Assembly: GCA_002197995.1 (NCBI GenBank) | Contig: NGZR01000008.1 | Span: 558,001 to 622,000, forward strand | Length of the DNA: 64,000 nt | Direction of reading: 5' to 3' | From: Gaeumannomyces sp. JS-464 | Lineage: Eukaryota > Ascomycota > Sordariomycetes > Magnaporthales > Magnaporthaceae | Shown: one piece after another, positions 10,841 through 22,477 of the stretch | Layout of the letters: each line of letters starts with the position of its first letter | Numbering within the stretch: the stretch's first letter is position 1 | Program-made: the position numbers and the translations under genes | Notes under the pieces: model-generated | What the model was told of the DNA's origin: nothing | Seen by the model: the letters and a program-made list of their open reading frames with translations, nothing else | Database searches by the model: none

Positions 10841-11730
10841 GAGGGTGCGCCCATCGCATCCATCCGACATCCATCCCTAAAAACAAAAGGGTGGTGCGAG
10901 CGCCACCCTCGAAAGGCAGGCAGGCCTAGTGCTCCCCTTTCTGTGTGCATCCATCGCCATCTGACGATGGGTGTAACACGCAAAAACATCTGAATTTTGT
11001 AGCCTCTGTCTGACGGGGCACATTCTATTCAACACTGTACATATTTTCTGGAACTGGAACGCATGGTGTGTTTTCATCGTTGTGCCCCTTTGTATCTACC
11101 TCTCTTTGTCGATAGCGTTTCCAATGGGATCTTCTGTCGTCTACGTCTGCTCGGCTCGGCCGGGGTTGTCTTTGCCATTGTGATTGTCTAGTGATTTCCA
11201 TTACTTGTCGGCCGTCTACAACAGAGGGTAAGTGCAACTAAGCCATTGGTGCCTCCTTCCCGCTTTGGCCGGGCCCTTCTTATTTCGTCACTGCGACAGT
11301 CCGTGTCAAATCTGCATCGAACTTTAAATTCCTCCCCGCGCGGCGTTGTCTCCCATTGCACCTTCCACAGCCGACCCTGGGGCAGGTAGGTACCTAGGTA
11401 GGTGCGTGACCCATCTCTCTCGTTGTGTCAAGCTAAACCCCCGTCGGCGACTGCCTGCCTCGTGTTGATGCATCGTCCATGGCGCACAAGGAAGGACACA
11501 CGGCAGACAGAAGGCTGCTGCTGTCGGAAAACCGGCAGCAGAGGAATGTGGCCTCGACGTCGGCACCTCCCATTGGGCTCTCGGGTCCCCAGCCAAGGGC
11601 GCCGCCCCAAGTTTGTGGAACGCTAGACAAAATCGATTTCTAAGACACAGACCCTCGAACGTATCCGTCGTCCCAAGACATCCGCCCCAGACATCCCATC
11701 TCCAACAGAATACCTACCCGGCTGCATTTC
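10841..11730. other. AA9 3' flank and 5' region of the chitinase gene
   Basis: About the first 250 bases look like a 3' UTR. The rest must hold the true first exon and promoter of the chitinase, because no ATG lies in frame with the first recognisable chitinase exon. ATGs occur at about 11468, 11480 and 11549, but none can be joined with confidence. Confidence 0.4.
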
Positions 11731-13176
11731 TTGGAACCGCGCCCATCAGTATCATCAGATCACAGTCTATACAGCTACCTCCCATTTTTGCCTCCTCTAG
11801 ACCTTTCGCGCACCTACTTGCACGGGGCAAGCCACAACACGCCCACCATATCTCGATCATACATCAACGCAGTCTACTACCCCAACTGGCGCGTCTACAA
11901 GGACTTGCCGCCATCGTCCCTACAGGTCGAATGCATCACGCACATCTACTACGCGTTCGTCGGGTACGTCACAGCCATGTGTCCACCTGTGCCCTGTGCT
12001 TTGTGCTCTGTGCCCTGAGCTACGTGTGCTTCAGAGACGGACGAATAAACTAACCGCAATCCCCCACGCCAGAGTCACCGAGAGCGGCATGATCAAGGTA
12101 CCTACCCTTCTCCCCACCTCAAGACCGACACGACTATTGCTAACACCTCCCATGCCAGCTCACCGATGAATGGGCCGACCTGCAAATCGCCGTCGACGGC
12201 GTCAAGGGCTGCATCGCCGCCGTCGCTCAGATAAAGCGCAACAACCCAAGCATCAAGACCATAGTGTCCTTCGGCGGCGGCGAGGGCAGCGGCCCATTCG
12301 CCGCCCTGGCCGCGAGCTCTCAGGCCCGCAGCACCTTTGCGGCACAAGCGCGCAACTTTATCGACACCCACGGTTTTGATGGCGCCGATAGTGAGCACAG
12401 CCCTTTCTTGTCGCGTCTGTAAAAACGCCACTAGTGACTGACATCGGGGAAACCCCCGGATCCCCCGGCCAGTCGACTGGGAGCAGCCCTCCAACCCGAC
12501 CGAGGGCCAAAACTACCTCGCCCTGATGCAGGCCCTGCGCTCCGCCCTCCCGGCCCCGCGCTACCTACTCACCACGGCGCTCCCGTGCGGCCAGTGGGCG
12601 CTGCGCAACATCCCGCTGGCCCGGCTCGTGCCGCTGATCGACTACCTCAATCTCATGTCGTATGACTTCTCGGGCCCCTGGACGCCCGCCGCGGGCCACC
12701 AGGCGCAGCTGCGGCCGCCGCTGCTCGGCCCGGACGCGCCGGCCTTCCGGCTCGCGTCGGGCCAGACGGGCGTGTCGTACCTGCTCGCCAACGGCGTGCA
12801 CCCGTCCAAGGTGGCGCTCGGCATCCCCGCCTACGCGCGCTGCTTCGCCGGCGCGCGGGCCCCGGGCGACGCCTACACGGCGGCCGGCGAGGCCGTCGAC
12901 TACCGCGACCTGCCCGTGGCGCAGGGCGGCTCGGCCGACGGCTTGGTCCGGGTCGACGAGGACGCGTGCGCCGCGTGCTACGTCGACGACGGCGACGGCG
13001 GCAAGGGGTTCGTCACGCTCGACACGCCGGCCACGGTCCGCCTCAAGGCGCAGTACGCCAGGGGCAACCGCCTCGCCGGCCTGTTCTACTGGCAGGGCGT
13101 GGGCGACGTCAACACGCCCGGCAGGAGCCTGGTCGCGGCCGGCTATGAGGAGCTCAGGGCCACCTACTCTGACTAG
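11731..13176 (+). CDS. GH18 chitinase (5' end unresolved)
   Basis: Exons 11731..11963, 12073..12097, 12159..12390 and 12473..13176 splice without frame errors. The introns are 109, 61 and 82 nt, all GT-AG, with branch-like CTAAC or CTGAC in the last two. The mature frame begins YINAVYYPNWRVYKD, the first beta-strand of the GH18 barrel. FDGADIDWEQP is formed across the third intron and gives the DxxDxDxE catalytic signature with the general-acid Glu. MSYDFSGPW and AGLFYWQGVGDV are further conserved GH18 strands. It hydrolyses beta-1,4-GlcNAc polymers, for wall remodelling or chitin feeding. No chitin-binding domain is visible. The frame is open upstream to 11644 but contains no ATG (11731 itself is TTG), so the start and any signal peptide lie in an upstream exon I could not define. 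The coordinate 11731 is only the left limit of supported coding sequence. Confidence 0.85.
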
Positions 13177-14137
13177 ACGGGAGGCTTGAGAAGGGGCGTC
13201 AGCAACGCGCATGACGAGCACCGAGCTTGTGTGGATTCCTTTGATAACAGTACTACGTCTTAGCCGGGATGCTAGAAAAGCTCATGCGCCCGACTGTTCC
13301 TCGCGATCCCGTGCGGACTAATGTAGTATAGAATCATGCAGAATAGATTTTACGATCTGCGGCTCGTTGTTGACATTGGTGTTGCTAGCTGTTGGTATCA
13401 CAATCTAGCCCGGTCACAACTGCCGAGCCTGTGTATGCTGGTAGAACCAGCTTTGCAGTGTCGACCAACGACAACCCACGAACAGGGGGTATTTGATATG
13501 GGGATGCAACGCGGCAACAACGAAAACAAGACGAATGTGAGAAGCATGAAGAGAAAAGCCAAGATTCAGAGAGCAGGATAAACAGTAAAACCGACGGGAG
13601 ATGGTCGTCAACAAGATGGTAAAGCGAAGCAAGAAAAAAAAACAGATGCCCCCAACAAGCAAAGCACGCTAACAAAACAAACCAGAAGCAAAAAAAAAAA
13701 AAAAGAAAAGAAACCAAAAATAGCCAAAAACAAACAAGACAAATAGAAAAAGAATATGCGGAGCTCGCTAGCAAACAGAGGGAAGGTGGAGAAAAAAGAA
13801 AGGAAAAAAAAAAAAAAGAGAAAAAAAAAGAGAAAAAAAAAGAGAGAAAAAAAAGAGAGAAAAAAAAACAAGAATCAAAAATCCCATGTCTTGAGGATTT
13901 ACTCCAGACAGCCGGACCCGTGCCAGCCACGTAGCATGGGTCAGGCCCCCCTAACAGCAGACCGAGCCCACAGCCAGTTCTTTGCGTTCGGCTTCCTCTT
14001 GTTCTGGGGCGCACGGGCGACGAGGTGCGCCACCTCCTCGTCGGCCAAAATCACTCTCGCCGGTCCTTTGCACCCGGCCAATGGCGCTTACGGGGTGTCG
14101 AGCCGTATGTAGAGCTTGGGGCCCGGGCGGGATTCTC

Positions 14138-14172
<35 letters not shown>

Positions 14173-14289
14173 CATAGGCTGCGAGATACCCTAACCCCCC
14201 TCCTTTTCCTCATCTTTCCTCCCTCGTCGACCGGGCCGATGCCGTTCGAGGGCCGCGTCGGCCTCCCCCGCCCGCGTCGCGCTCCCCTC
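13177..14289. other. Intergenic, purine-rich tract and G31 run
   Basis: Chitinase 3' flank, then about 13600-13880 an almost pure A/G tract on the plus strand that gives low-complexity ORFs on both strands. At 14140-14170 there is a run of 31 consecutive G. No gene is supported. Confidence 0.5.
14140..14170 (+). repeat. Homopolymer G31
   Basis: 31 consecutive G in an otherwise mixed sequence. It could form G-quadruplex structures and would be hard to sequence correctly, so its true length is uncertain. Confidence 0.9.
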
Positions 14290-14559
14290 TTACCACTTGT
14301 TCCCGGAGCCCGCGCGGGAGGTGCGGGGCTTAATAAAGTCGTCGCTGGCCAGCGGCTCCGCCACGCGGCGGGCCTCTCAGGGCTCGACGGCCCGCGCCTC
14401 GACGCTGACGGCTACGGCGGCTTTCCCGTCCGCGTCGCGCTTCCACGAGCACCCGTTATTGTAGCCCTTACCGCAAACGTCGGGACCGACCTGGTCCCCG
14501 AACAGCGGCTTTATGCGGCGGGCCTCGAGGCGCTCCAAGCCCCGCGCCGGGGCGGGCAT
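14290..14559 (-). pseudogene. Fragment of a Kex2-type repeat-peptide precursor, paralogue of 32002-32910
   Basis: Read from the ATG at 14559 it encodes 60 residues up to a TGA (14377-14379), and beyond it 28 more codons to a TAA at 14290. The segment LEARRIKPLFGDQVGPDVCG followed by KGYNNGCSWKRDADGK matches one unit of the precursor at 32.0-32.9 kb: EAR spacer end, a core with two cysteines spaced C-x7-C, a terminal Trp, then KRD. After the TGA another spacer-like EARRVAEP follows. The residues AVAMPAPAR just before and at the start resemble AAAMPRAPQ at the signal-peptide end of the larger gene, but the hydrophobic signal itself is absent and a TAG lies directly upstream. A TATA-like motif remains about 95 bases upstream. 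It could be a decayed paralogue, or a short gene whose signal exon I failed to find. Confidence 0.6.
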
Positions 14560-14649
14560 GGCCACGGCCTAGGGTGAGGAGATGGCTGTTTGGTAGCGGT
14601 GGTGAGAGGAGAGGACAGGTTGGGAGGTGTTTCTGCGTCGGTCGACGGC

Positions 14650-14659
14650 ATATTTATAT
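14650..14659 (-). promoter_or_regulatory. TATA-like motif upstream of the peptide-precursor fragment
   Basis: On the minus strand ATATAAATAT, about 95 bases before the ATG at 14559. The intact paralogue also has a GATATAAAG element upstream, so the two promoters look related in layout. Confidence 0.35.
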
Positions 14660-15839
14660 CTCTGTCCGTCCTCCAACCCAAAAGCGTCTCTGGCTTGAAA
14701 ATTTCTTCGTTTCTATTTTGCCGTCCCTGGCCACGGTTGGTCGGTCCCGCACGTCCAAGAATAGGGAGGCTGTCGGTTCGAAACATGGATGCCCCTTCGC
14801 CTGCGCTCTGCTGCTTTCGCCCAGAGGGGGTCGGATCATGCCCAAAACGGAAGTCGACAACGGTGCCGCTGTGGGGGTGGATACCAATGCAAACCACTGG
14901 GGCACGGCTAATTCTGGAAGCGGCCACGCAGCTCGACTCGCGGGGGAGGGCGAATGGCAGCAGGCACGATGCATCGCCAAGACTTCGCTTTGCATGGGGA
15001 CTGCAAAGATTAGAAAACCGAAGGTTTGGACCCTGAAGGCTCACGTTCATGCCAAGTAGGGGCATTGACCTCGAGATGGCGCGAGAATCGACAGCAAAGC
15101 ACCCATGCAACCCCCCTCATGCTGCAGTAACAGCGTGCTCAGGCGGCCAGGCCAGCCTGAGGCGGTCGAGGCACAAACAAGGGTAGGTCGAGGATGGAGG
15201 CAGTCGAAGGTGCTCGGCAGGAAGAACACGGTGACAACAGCGATGGGCCATCATGGACGCACTACCGTGCTCGACCTCGACCTCCTCGACGATGCGCTTC
15301 GAGTGGAGGCCAGGGGCCGGTTCTGCTGTCAGTGTATACGACGGTGCGTGCGTGTATCGGATCCTTCAGGTGTTCGTGGCCCAGAGTAACAGCGATTCCA
15401 GTCGAGAGCTGGGATCGAGACGGCCAAGTCTGCGAGATCCTAGAGCCCTGGCCGCTTTGGCTGTCAGGCTGACGACCATCTTCTTCGGGATGAGGATACC
15501 TTCGGTTTCTACCAAGCACGAGCAACGCCAAGATCGGGAAAAGAATGCTGTGAATACCACCTACCAGATATAACATACAAGCTCCAAAAGAGACGAGCCA
15601 GCACAGTCTCATCTCCTGCCTTCTCATCGACAGAGATCTAGACAGCCTCAGGCAGAATAAAAATACCGGCCTCGACACCGGCAGTGTCATGGTGCCGTTG
15701 AAGGCGATCCGTCTCAGCCGACCGCTCCTTTTTGTTTTATGCAACGGTCTCATCAGTCTTAGGTCCAAACAAGTACACAACAAATTTTTCTTCCTCTCCT
15801 CTTTATCCAAAATGCAGAAAGAAACAAGAAGGGAGAAAA
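14660..15839. other. Intergenic without recognisable gene
   Basis: Short frames on both strands, none with a domain, plus the 3' flank of the minus-strand F-box gene. Nothing else to report. Confidence 0.4.
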
Positions 15840-17791
15840 TCACAGTACTGACACGAACGGCGAGTTGGAAACGGACGGGTCATATTCCCCATCCGAGTCC
15901 TGCTCGTCCCCTTGACCCGCGGGACCTGCCCCTCCGTTGTTACCCCCTGCTCCAGCTCCGTGACCGCCGCCGCCGCCGCCGCCGCCGTGCATCTCGATAA
16001 TCTCAACGACGGACTCGTTATCATTGTCGTCGTCATCATCCCCGTCGTCGAGGCCCACCGCGTTATCCTCCCCAATCAGCGCCATCATAGCAAACCCGTC
16101 TTCATCATCATCGTCATCATCGTCGTCGTCGTCGTCGCCATCGCCGTGCTCGCCTTCATGCCCCTCATCCTCACCCTCATCATAGTCCTCCCTCCGGCAG
16201 AAAACCCCGTCGCCCGCGACGCGCCACGCCCGGCCCGCCAGGCGGACGTACTGCACCGCCAGCTCCCACGCCTCGCGATCGGCGGCGTCGCCCGACTCGA
16301 ACTCGAGCAGGCGGCGCCAGCTGCCGCGGCGGCGGCCGTCCATCATGGCGCGTATCACCATTCTGTAGGCCGTGTTACGCTCGACCCACAGGTCCTGCGG
16401 GTCGATGGGCCGCTGCTGCGCCAGCACGTCCGAGAAGACGTCGTCGTCGCCGCGCGGCACGATCTGCACAAACAGCCGGTCCACGGGCGGGAGGTGCCGG
16501 ATCAGCGCGCCAAAGTGGCTCGACAGCGGGAACACGGCCACGTACGACAGGCTGCGGACCGTCGGCGGGATCAGGCGCTCGTCGTTGGGGAACTCTTCCG
16601 TGCCCAGCAGCGCGCCCAGGATGGATGGGGGCCGCTTGGTGAAGAACTCGTACGCCGAGTAGACGCGCGCCGACGAGCCCTCGTTGAGAAGTAGGGACGT
16701 CCAGGGGCGCATGGTGAAGAGCCTGCAGGGGACGCGCCGCAGGCTGTGCCCCGACTTGGATGACTTGGAAGAAGACGGGGATGCTGGCTTTTCGGCCGAG
16801 GCTTGTTTCTGATGCTCCGAGTGGCTCCCCAAACACGGTTGCGACTGCGGCTGCCCGGATTCCTGCTCCGGCCGGTGCGCCTCCTTGTCCTTGCTCTTGT
16901 CCTTGCCCTTGCGGGACGAACAAGCAGCAGCGGCGTTGACGCGGCGGCCCGCGTCGCGGTCCTTCCGCGACAGCGACAGCATGTGCAGCGAGCTCCCAAA
17001 GCTCCAGGCGTCGCCCAGGAACACCATGCGCGACAGCAGCGAGGCCAGCATGCGCGGCGACGCGAGCAGGGTGAAGCGGAGCGGGTCGACGAGGCCAAAG
17101 ACGGCGTCCCACAGCCAGTTGTTGTCCTCGTTGTACGTGGCCGACCGCTCCAGGCCGGGCTCGTCATCCACCATGCGCAGCGCCGTCATGAGGGAGATGC
17201 GGCGGCTCTCTTGGTGCTGGCTGCCGCTCCTACTATTGCCGTCGTCCTCGTCCTGCTGCTGCTCCCGCTGCTTGGGCTCCTGCGCCCTATCGATCTCGTC
17301 CTCGGCCTGGAGGCGGTACATGCCGGCGAGGCTGTCGGCGACGACCATGGTCAAGGTCAGGACCGAGGGGCCGACCCCGTGGCTGCGTATAAAGTCGAGG
17401 AGCGGGATGGCGGCGACGTGGTCGGCCTCCTGCTCGACCAGCAGCAGGTCCCAGCGGTCGACGGGCCAGACGACGTGGCGGAAGAGGATGGGCAGCGAGA
17501 CGGCGTGCCAGCGCCGGCTGACCATGGAGGTGCTCTTAAGGGGCAGCGTCCGCAGCAGCGGGGAGGGGAGGACGCCGGCGGGGGTCTTGCCATCACAGTC
17601 GCCGCCGCCCCCGCCGGGCCCAAAGAGGCGGGCGCTGGGCTGGTCGTGCAGGCGGGCCTCGGAGGGGGCGGCGGGGTGTCGAGGAAAGTGAAGATGTGGG
17701 AGAGGAGCTCGTTGGGGAGGTTCTCGATCGAGACGGGAGCGGTGGCGGACTGCTCCCTGACGGGCAGCTGGAAGGTTGGAGACTCGGCCAT
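15840..17791 (-). CDS. F-box protein with acidic C-terminus (one frameshift)
   Basis: About 650 aa if one missing base is allowed for. The N-terminus from 17791 has a clear F-box start (SIENLPNELLSHIFTFLDTP). The reading then leaves this frame in a CCGCCGCCCCCT run (plus-strand 17664-17676) and continues for more than 550 open codons in the next frame with the second half of the F-box (LKSTSMVSRRWHAVSLPILF). There is no GT-AG pair that would rescue the jump, and loss of one C explains it exactly. The rest has long Ser/Lys/Gln-rich inserts, no recognised substrate-binding repeat, an Asp-only stretch of about 11 residues and a poly-Gly segment near the end. F-box proteins link substrates to SCF ubiquitin ligases through Skp1; the target here is unknown. 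A sequencing error is more likely than a pseudogene given the long intact frame. Confidence 0.72.
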
Positions 17792-18609
17792 TGCGGTTCT
17801 TGGGTGGAGAGGCTGGCGAGGATCTGAGAGAGAACATGGGCGAACAGGTTAGCACTCGAATTGACCAGCAACAAAATAGTCGTAGCCCTAGAGATTGTTG
17901 ACCCGGAGGCAGAAGCTAATCTCGCTCGGACACCTTTTGGCTTTGCCGGCTTGCCTAGAGTCGACGACACGACAGACAATCGAGTTATGGAGAGCTGGGG
18001 GAGACAGACAGTCGGCTGGGCACGATGATGAAGCGACAATTGCACGCAGTTTGGCGGGCCCAAGCACGCAGGCCGTTGCGTACCTATTCCATTGTAGTCG
18101 CCAATCGATCGGCTGAGGGATTCATGGGGCCGAGGACGTGGGCCAGCCCGCTGCCGCGCGATCAATGTCGCCTGGCCTTGTGGGGCACGCAACTGTGGTG
18201 GGGTTAGGGGGCCCAAGTGAGCGTGTCAGGTGTTAATGAGCCAGTTAAATGGTCCGCCAAATGGTGTCTGGTCTTTGGATGTCCGTCTCCATGGGATTCC
18301 TGCAAAGTAGAGTGTTGTCAAATGCTAGAATATATCCAAACAACGCCTTGTCGATGCTCGTCCATGTGCTGCTCGACCTCGAAGACGCAAAAAGAATTCG
18401 GGGTTCAAGGCCTATCGAACCAGCCTCTTCCCCAGTCTAAGCTATAGGGCTTCAGGCCCTTCCACAATCGCCTCTATAGTACCACCCGTGTTGTTGTTGT
18501 TTTTCGGGCATGCCGCCTATCCTCCGTCTCATGTATCCATGTATCAGTGTGTAGTTCTTCTATAAGATGCTCCCAGATCCGATCCAAAGAAAAGTATAAT
18601 TCCTCCGCT
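17792..18609. other. F-box upstream region and transporter 3' flank
   Basis: Promoter and leader of the F-box gene on the minus strand and the 3' flank of the transporter gene. Only short uninformative ORFs. Confidence 0.4.
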
Positions 18610-20114
18610 CTAAACATCCTCCTCGTCCTCGTCGTCCTCGTCGGTGTCGCTGCCCGTCATGTCTACCACCTTCCTCTTCTCCTCTTCTTCTTCGGCCATC
18701 TCGCGATACGTGCTCCAGCTGAGCATGGCAAACGCCACCATGATCATGCCACCACCCGCGAGGGCCGCCCCGCTCAGCGGCTCGCGCTTGACGAACCAGT
18801 CGGCGATTGCGACCGTGAAGATGGTTAGCAGCGCCGCTACGCTGCTCAGGACGGGGCCCGTCAGGCTGATCAGGACCAGGAACGAGCCCGCAAAGGTCGC
18901 GTTCATGATCACGCTCACAAAAAGGTACCACGAGACGACGCCGGTCGGCAGCTCAAACGTCTCGATCCCGAGCATGTGGAGAACGGGGAGCGGCAGCCAG
19001 AGCACCGTGAGCGTGAAGAGACCGATCAGACTGCCGAACGTGTTGGCAAAAATCATGCCCCTCCCCGGCGAGCAGCCCTCAGGCGGACAGGCGAAGCGCT
19101 TGTACAGCACCTCGTACAGCCCGTAGAGGACCGAGCCCCCGCCGATAATGAGGTTGCCTAGGAACCGAATGCCCGGGTCCTCGCCGGGTCCCACCGCCGT
19201 CACCCTCGTCAAGAGGGAGACGGCGCTGGTGCCGCCCTCGTCCTTGCCTGGAGAGGTGATGGGCGCGCCGTGCACAGGCGGCGGGTTGCGGGCGCCACCG
19301 TCGCCGTACGCGACGACCAGGACGCCGAAGATGGCGACACCGACAGCTAAGCTCTTGCCGAGGCGGAGGCGCTCGCCGAGCAGCGGGACGCTGAAGGCGT
19401 AGGCGAAGAAGGCGCTGCAATTGTAGATGGCCGTCAGGTCGCTCGGGTGGTCATGTTGACGGCGATGTACCAGCTCAGGCCCGCGACCGTCAGGGCCGTG
19501 GTGACCATGGCGGTGGTGCGGGCCAGGTAGCGCCAGGGGCTGAAGCGCTGCTCGCCGTAGCCGCGCGGCAGGTCCAGGTCCTGGCGCTCGATCATGATGG
19601 CCGTGGTGCGGATGAGCCAGACGTGGCGGCGCCAGAAGACGGGCCAGGGCACGTCGCGCTTCTGCAGGCGCAGGATGGCGAGCTGCACGGGCCAGAGCAT
19701 CGACCAGGAGCCGTGCGTCAGGTAGAGCATGCAGTAGGGCTTGGCCCAGCCGGCCTTTTGCACGACCGAGGCCAGCTCCGTCTGGACGGTGAAGGAGACC
19801 AGCGAGACGACGAGGAAGATGGCGGCATACGTGTACTTGCGGCGGGCGGCCATGGAGGCGGCGGCCGAGGGCGGCGAGCGCGAGCGCAGGGTGGAGCGGC
19901 GCGAGAGCGGAGGCATCATTGGGGTGGTCGCGGAGCGCGGCGTCAGGGGCCCGGCGTCAGACGAGGATGCCGTGACCAGGATGGGCGAGCCGCGGCGCTG
20001 CGGGCTCGAGTAGTTTGTGCGGCCGCGGTCTGGGTCTCGGTCGGGCTTGTAGAGAAGGGGGGTGCCTGAGCGGCCTTCGGTCGGGCGCAGGAGCCCGGGG
20101 CGTCGGTCGTCCAT
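18610..20114 (-). CDS. DMT-superfamily (SLC35-like/EamA) membrane transporter (one frameshift)
   Basis: About 501 aa when one missing base is allowed for. A basic, Ser/Pro-rich cytoplasmic N-terminus of about 90 residues is followed by around ten hydrophobic helices, for example YAAIFLVVSLVSFTVQTELA, LIIGGGSVLYGLYEVLY and SVAALLTIFTVAIADWFV. A highly acidic tail (TDEDDEDEEDV) ends the protein. The two halves lie in different frames. The first ends ...YIAVNMTTRAT-stop near 19434 and the second opens as DLTAIYNCSAFFAYAFSVPL. Adding one C to the CCC run at about 19445-19447 restores TTPSDLTAIYN, which is the family-like reading. No splice sites fit. Relatives move nucleotide sugars or uncharacterised solutes in Golgi or vacuolar membranes; the substrate here is unknown. 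The gene is probably intact in the organism. Confidence 0.75.
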
Positions 20115-21431
20115 GGCGGCGGAGGTGTTGGAGCAGTTGGCGGGTGGTGTTCGTGGCTAGCAGTCGGGTGGCAGATGACAGCGTGAGCACTCGCCCCAGT
20201 GACGGGAGAAGCCGATTCGGGTTAGGTAAAAAGAAAGACAAAAGCAGCGGCTCGTTCAGCCTCCTGTCAGTGACGGGGCTGGTATCGGGAAGGGCTGCGG
20301 GCAGCCCACGGCATGTGCTTGCGCCCGCGTCTGCGCTGGAACCCGTGATGGCCGACAATGACGTCTTGCTGCTGCAGGGGCAGTCATGGGACTCGCCATC
20401 AAGCTGTGTCCCAACCGAGCGTGTTTTGACCAAGTGCTGAAGCCGAGTATTGGCTTTGCTTTGACGGCTTCTCGCCGACGTGTCTCGTGTTTCGAATGGT
20501 TTGTGCTAGGTGCACGTTTGTCTGGCGTACTGACACAGATAAGGGCAGCGGTCGACTTTGCTCTGCTGGAGCACAGCATGAGATTCAATTCAATTGGGAA
20601 CAGCGTGGTTCCCGGAAAATCCGCCCTTGGTTTGGGTGCATTCCAGGGGGGCGGGCCTGCAGTGGTGGTGCCTGCTCGAGGTTTGCTCGAAGCCGCATTG
20701 GCTGCAACATAGCGCCGACGGCCCCACCTTGGTCACCCACACCCCTAAGCCGGACCCTTGGCCTCACAAGCTGGCCAAATGAAGGAACCAGCACAGGCAG
20801 AAAAAAAAAGCCCTCTCGCGGGCTCGACTGCCGACAAGACGAACAGGCCTCACACCGCTACAGAATCAAAGCACGCAATTGACAGCAGGAAACGCACTTT
20901 GGAGCTGACAACCTCGTCTCGAGACTTGTCACGAATTGAATTTCCCCCCGGGATGCAGGCGTTCCGACGGCCGCCCATGACTCCTTGCGCCCCTTTTGCT
21001 CTTGGCTCGTCCAGTCCGTTGTGGCATTTGCTAAACCAGCCCAAAAAGTTTGGCCAAAACGTAATGTCTTAGGTAATTCTGCCCTCTGCGCAATCCTCTG
21101 CGGCGTCTGCTCGGAGATGAGAGCGAGGCAATCGCCAAACTCGGATCTAGCCCGTTTTTGCCTACCTACCCATCTCAGCAGGCAGCTCGGGGCAAAAGAA
21201 AAAAAACAAAAAAAAAAAACACCAGACACTCCCATCGCTCAGCTTCAGACACAACCCATCATGAATAACAGCCTCAACGCAGTGCGGGGTAAACGCCATC
21301 CCGTCAGTCTATACGAACATATCAAGGCGGGTACAGTATCCCTGAATGGAAGAGGCATTTAAGCACACGCACATGGTAAAATCCACGACGCAACAGCTCT
21401 CTTCGAATTTATACACCACTAGCAAATCACA
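20115..21431. other. Divergent promoter region between transporter and SDR
   Basis: The transporter (minus) and the SDR (plus) diverge from here. No gene, tRNA or repeat recognised. A short A-rich tract is at 21197-21220. Confidence 0.4.
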
Positions 21432-21871
21432 ATGCCTTTCCCGTACAAAACCGTCCTCATCACGGGCGCCACCTCGGGCATCGGCCGCGCCCTGGCCGAG
21501 CGCATGGTCGCGAACGGCATCTTCGTCATCGCCGTCGGCCGGCGCCGCGACCGCCTCGACGAGCTGGCAGCCGAGCACGGCCCGGAGAAGCTCGCGGTCG
21601 AGGCGCATGACGTCGCCGGCCTGGACGGCCTGGCCGCCTGGGCGAAGGAGTGCGTGCTGCCCATGAGGATCAAAAAGATATCCCATATGCGAAGGGATCC
21701 ATATAGATATTTATCTTTAGCGTAGCATTTGGGAATATCTAGCCCATGACAACTAATGGTAAAAACAGTATCACGACCAAATACCCAGCCCTTGACTGCA
21801 TCGTCCTCAACGCCGGCGTCCAGAACACGACCGACTTCACAACCACACTCAACCCACCCTCATCCTCCTCC

Positions 21872-21902
<31 letters not shown>

Positions 21903-22477
21903 GCAACGCAGACCCCGGCCCGTCCACCGCCCTGGCCGCCACCGTCGCGGCCGAAACAACCCTCAACTACCTGTCCCCCGTCCAGTCGGTCGCCCACTTC
22001 CTCCCGCACCTCGCCCGGCGCGCCCGCGCCGGGTCCCCCGCCGCCGTCGTCCTCGTCTCCTCGGGCCTCGCCATCGTGCCCATGGCCCGGTGCGCCAGCT
22101 ACTGCGCCACCAAGGCCGCCCTGCACTCGTTCGCCTGGACCCTGCGCTCCCAGCTGTACCACCACCACCAAACCCACCAAGCCCAACAAACCAGCAGCAG
22201 CAGCAGCAAGATCCGCGTTATAGAAATCGTCCCGCCCGCCGTAAAGACGGAGCTGCACTCGCGCCAGCCGGACCTCGTCGCCGCCGGCCTGGGCGACTTC
22301 GGCATGGACCTCGCCGACTTCACCGACGAGGCTTGGGCCGGCCTGGTGGCCGATGAGGACCGCGACGAGATCATCGTCGGCCCCACCCGCGATCAGCTCT
22401 ACACCGTCGAGGGTCCCAAGCGCGCCGGGTTCCAGCACTTTGAGAAGGTGATGCGTGAGTCGAGCCACAAGGCTTGA
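21432..22477 (+). CDS. Short-chain dehydrogenase/reductase (DltE-like)
   Basis: CDS join(21432..21649,21769..22477), 308 aa. The 119-nt intron starts GTGCGT, ends AACAG, has an ACTAAT branch-like site and is much more AT-rich than the exons. The joined protein reads LAAWAKDITTKYPALDCIVL across the junction. The Rossmann motif TGATSGIG is at residues 11-18, NAG follows after strand 4, the catalytic Ser lies in VLVSSGLAIV and the YxxxK pair in YCATK. Length is slightly above a classical SDR because of a Ser/Thr/Pro-rich insert (poly-Ser then poly-Thr) at about residues 100-125 and a His/Gln-rich insert before KIRVIEIVPP. The enzyme should use NAD(P)H on an unknown small molecule. It stands alone, not in an evident metabolic cluster. 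Confidence 0.88.

Noticed and set aside
13385..14014. 209-codon minus-strand ORF with long Phe/Ser stretches
   Set aside because: It is the translation of an A/G-rich tract read on the opposite strand. The Phe/Leu/Ser composition is a low-complexity artefact, not a membrane protein.
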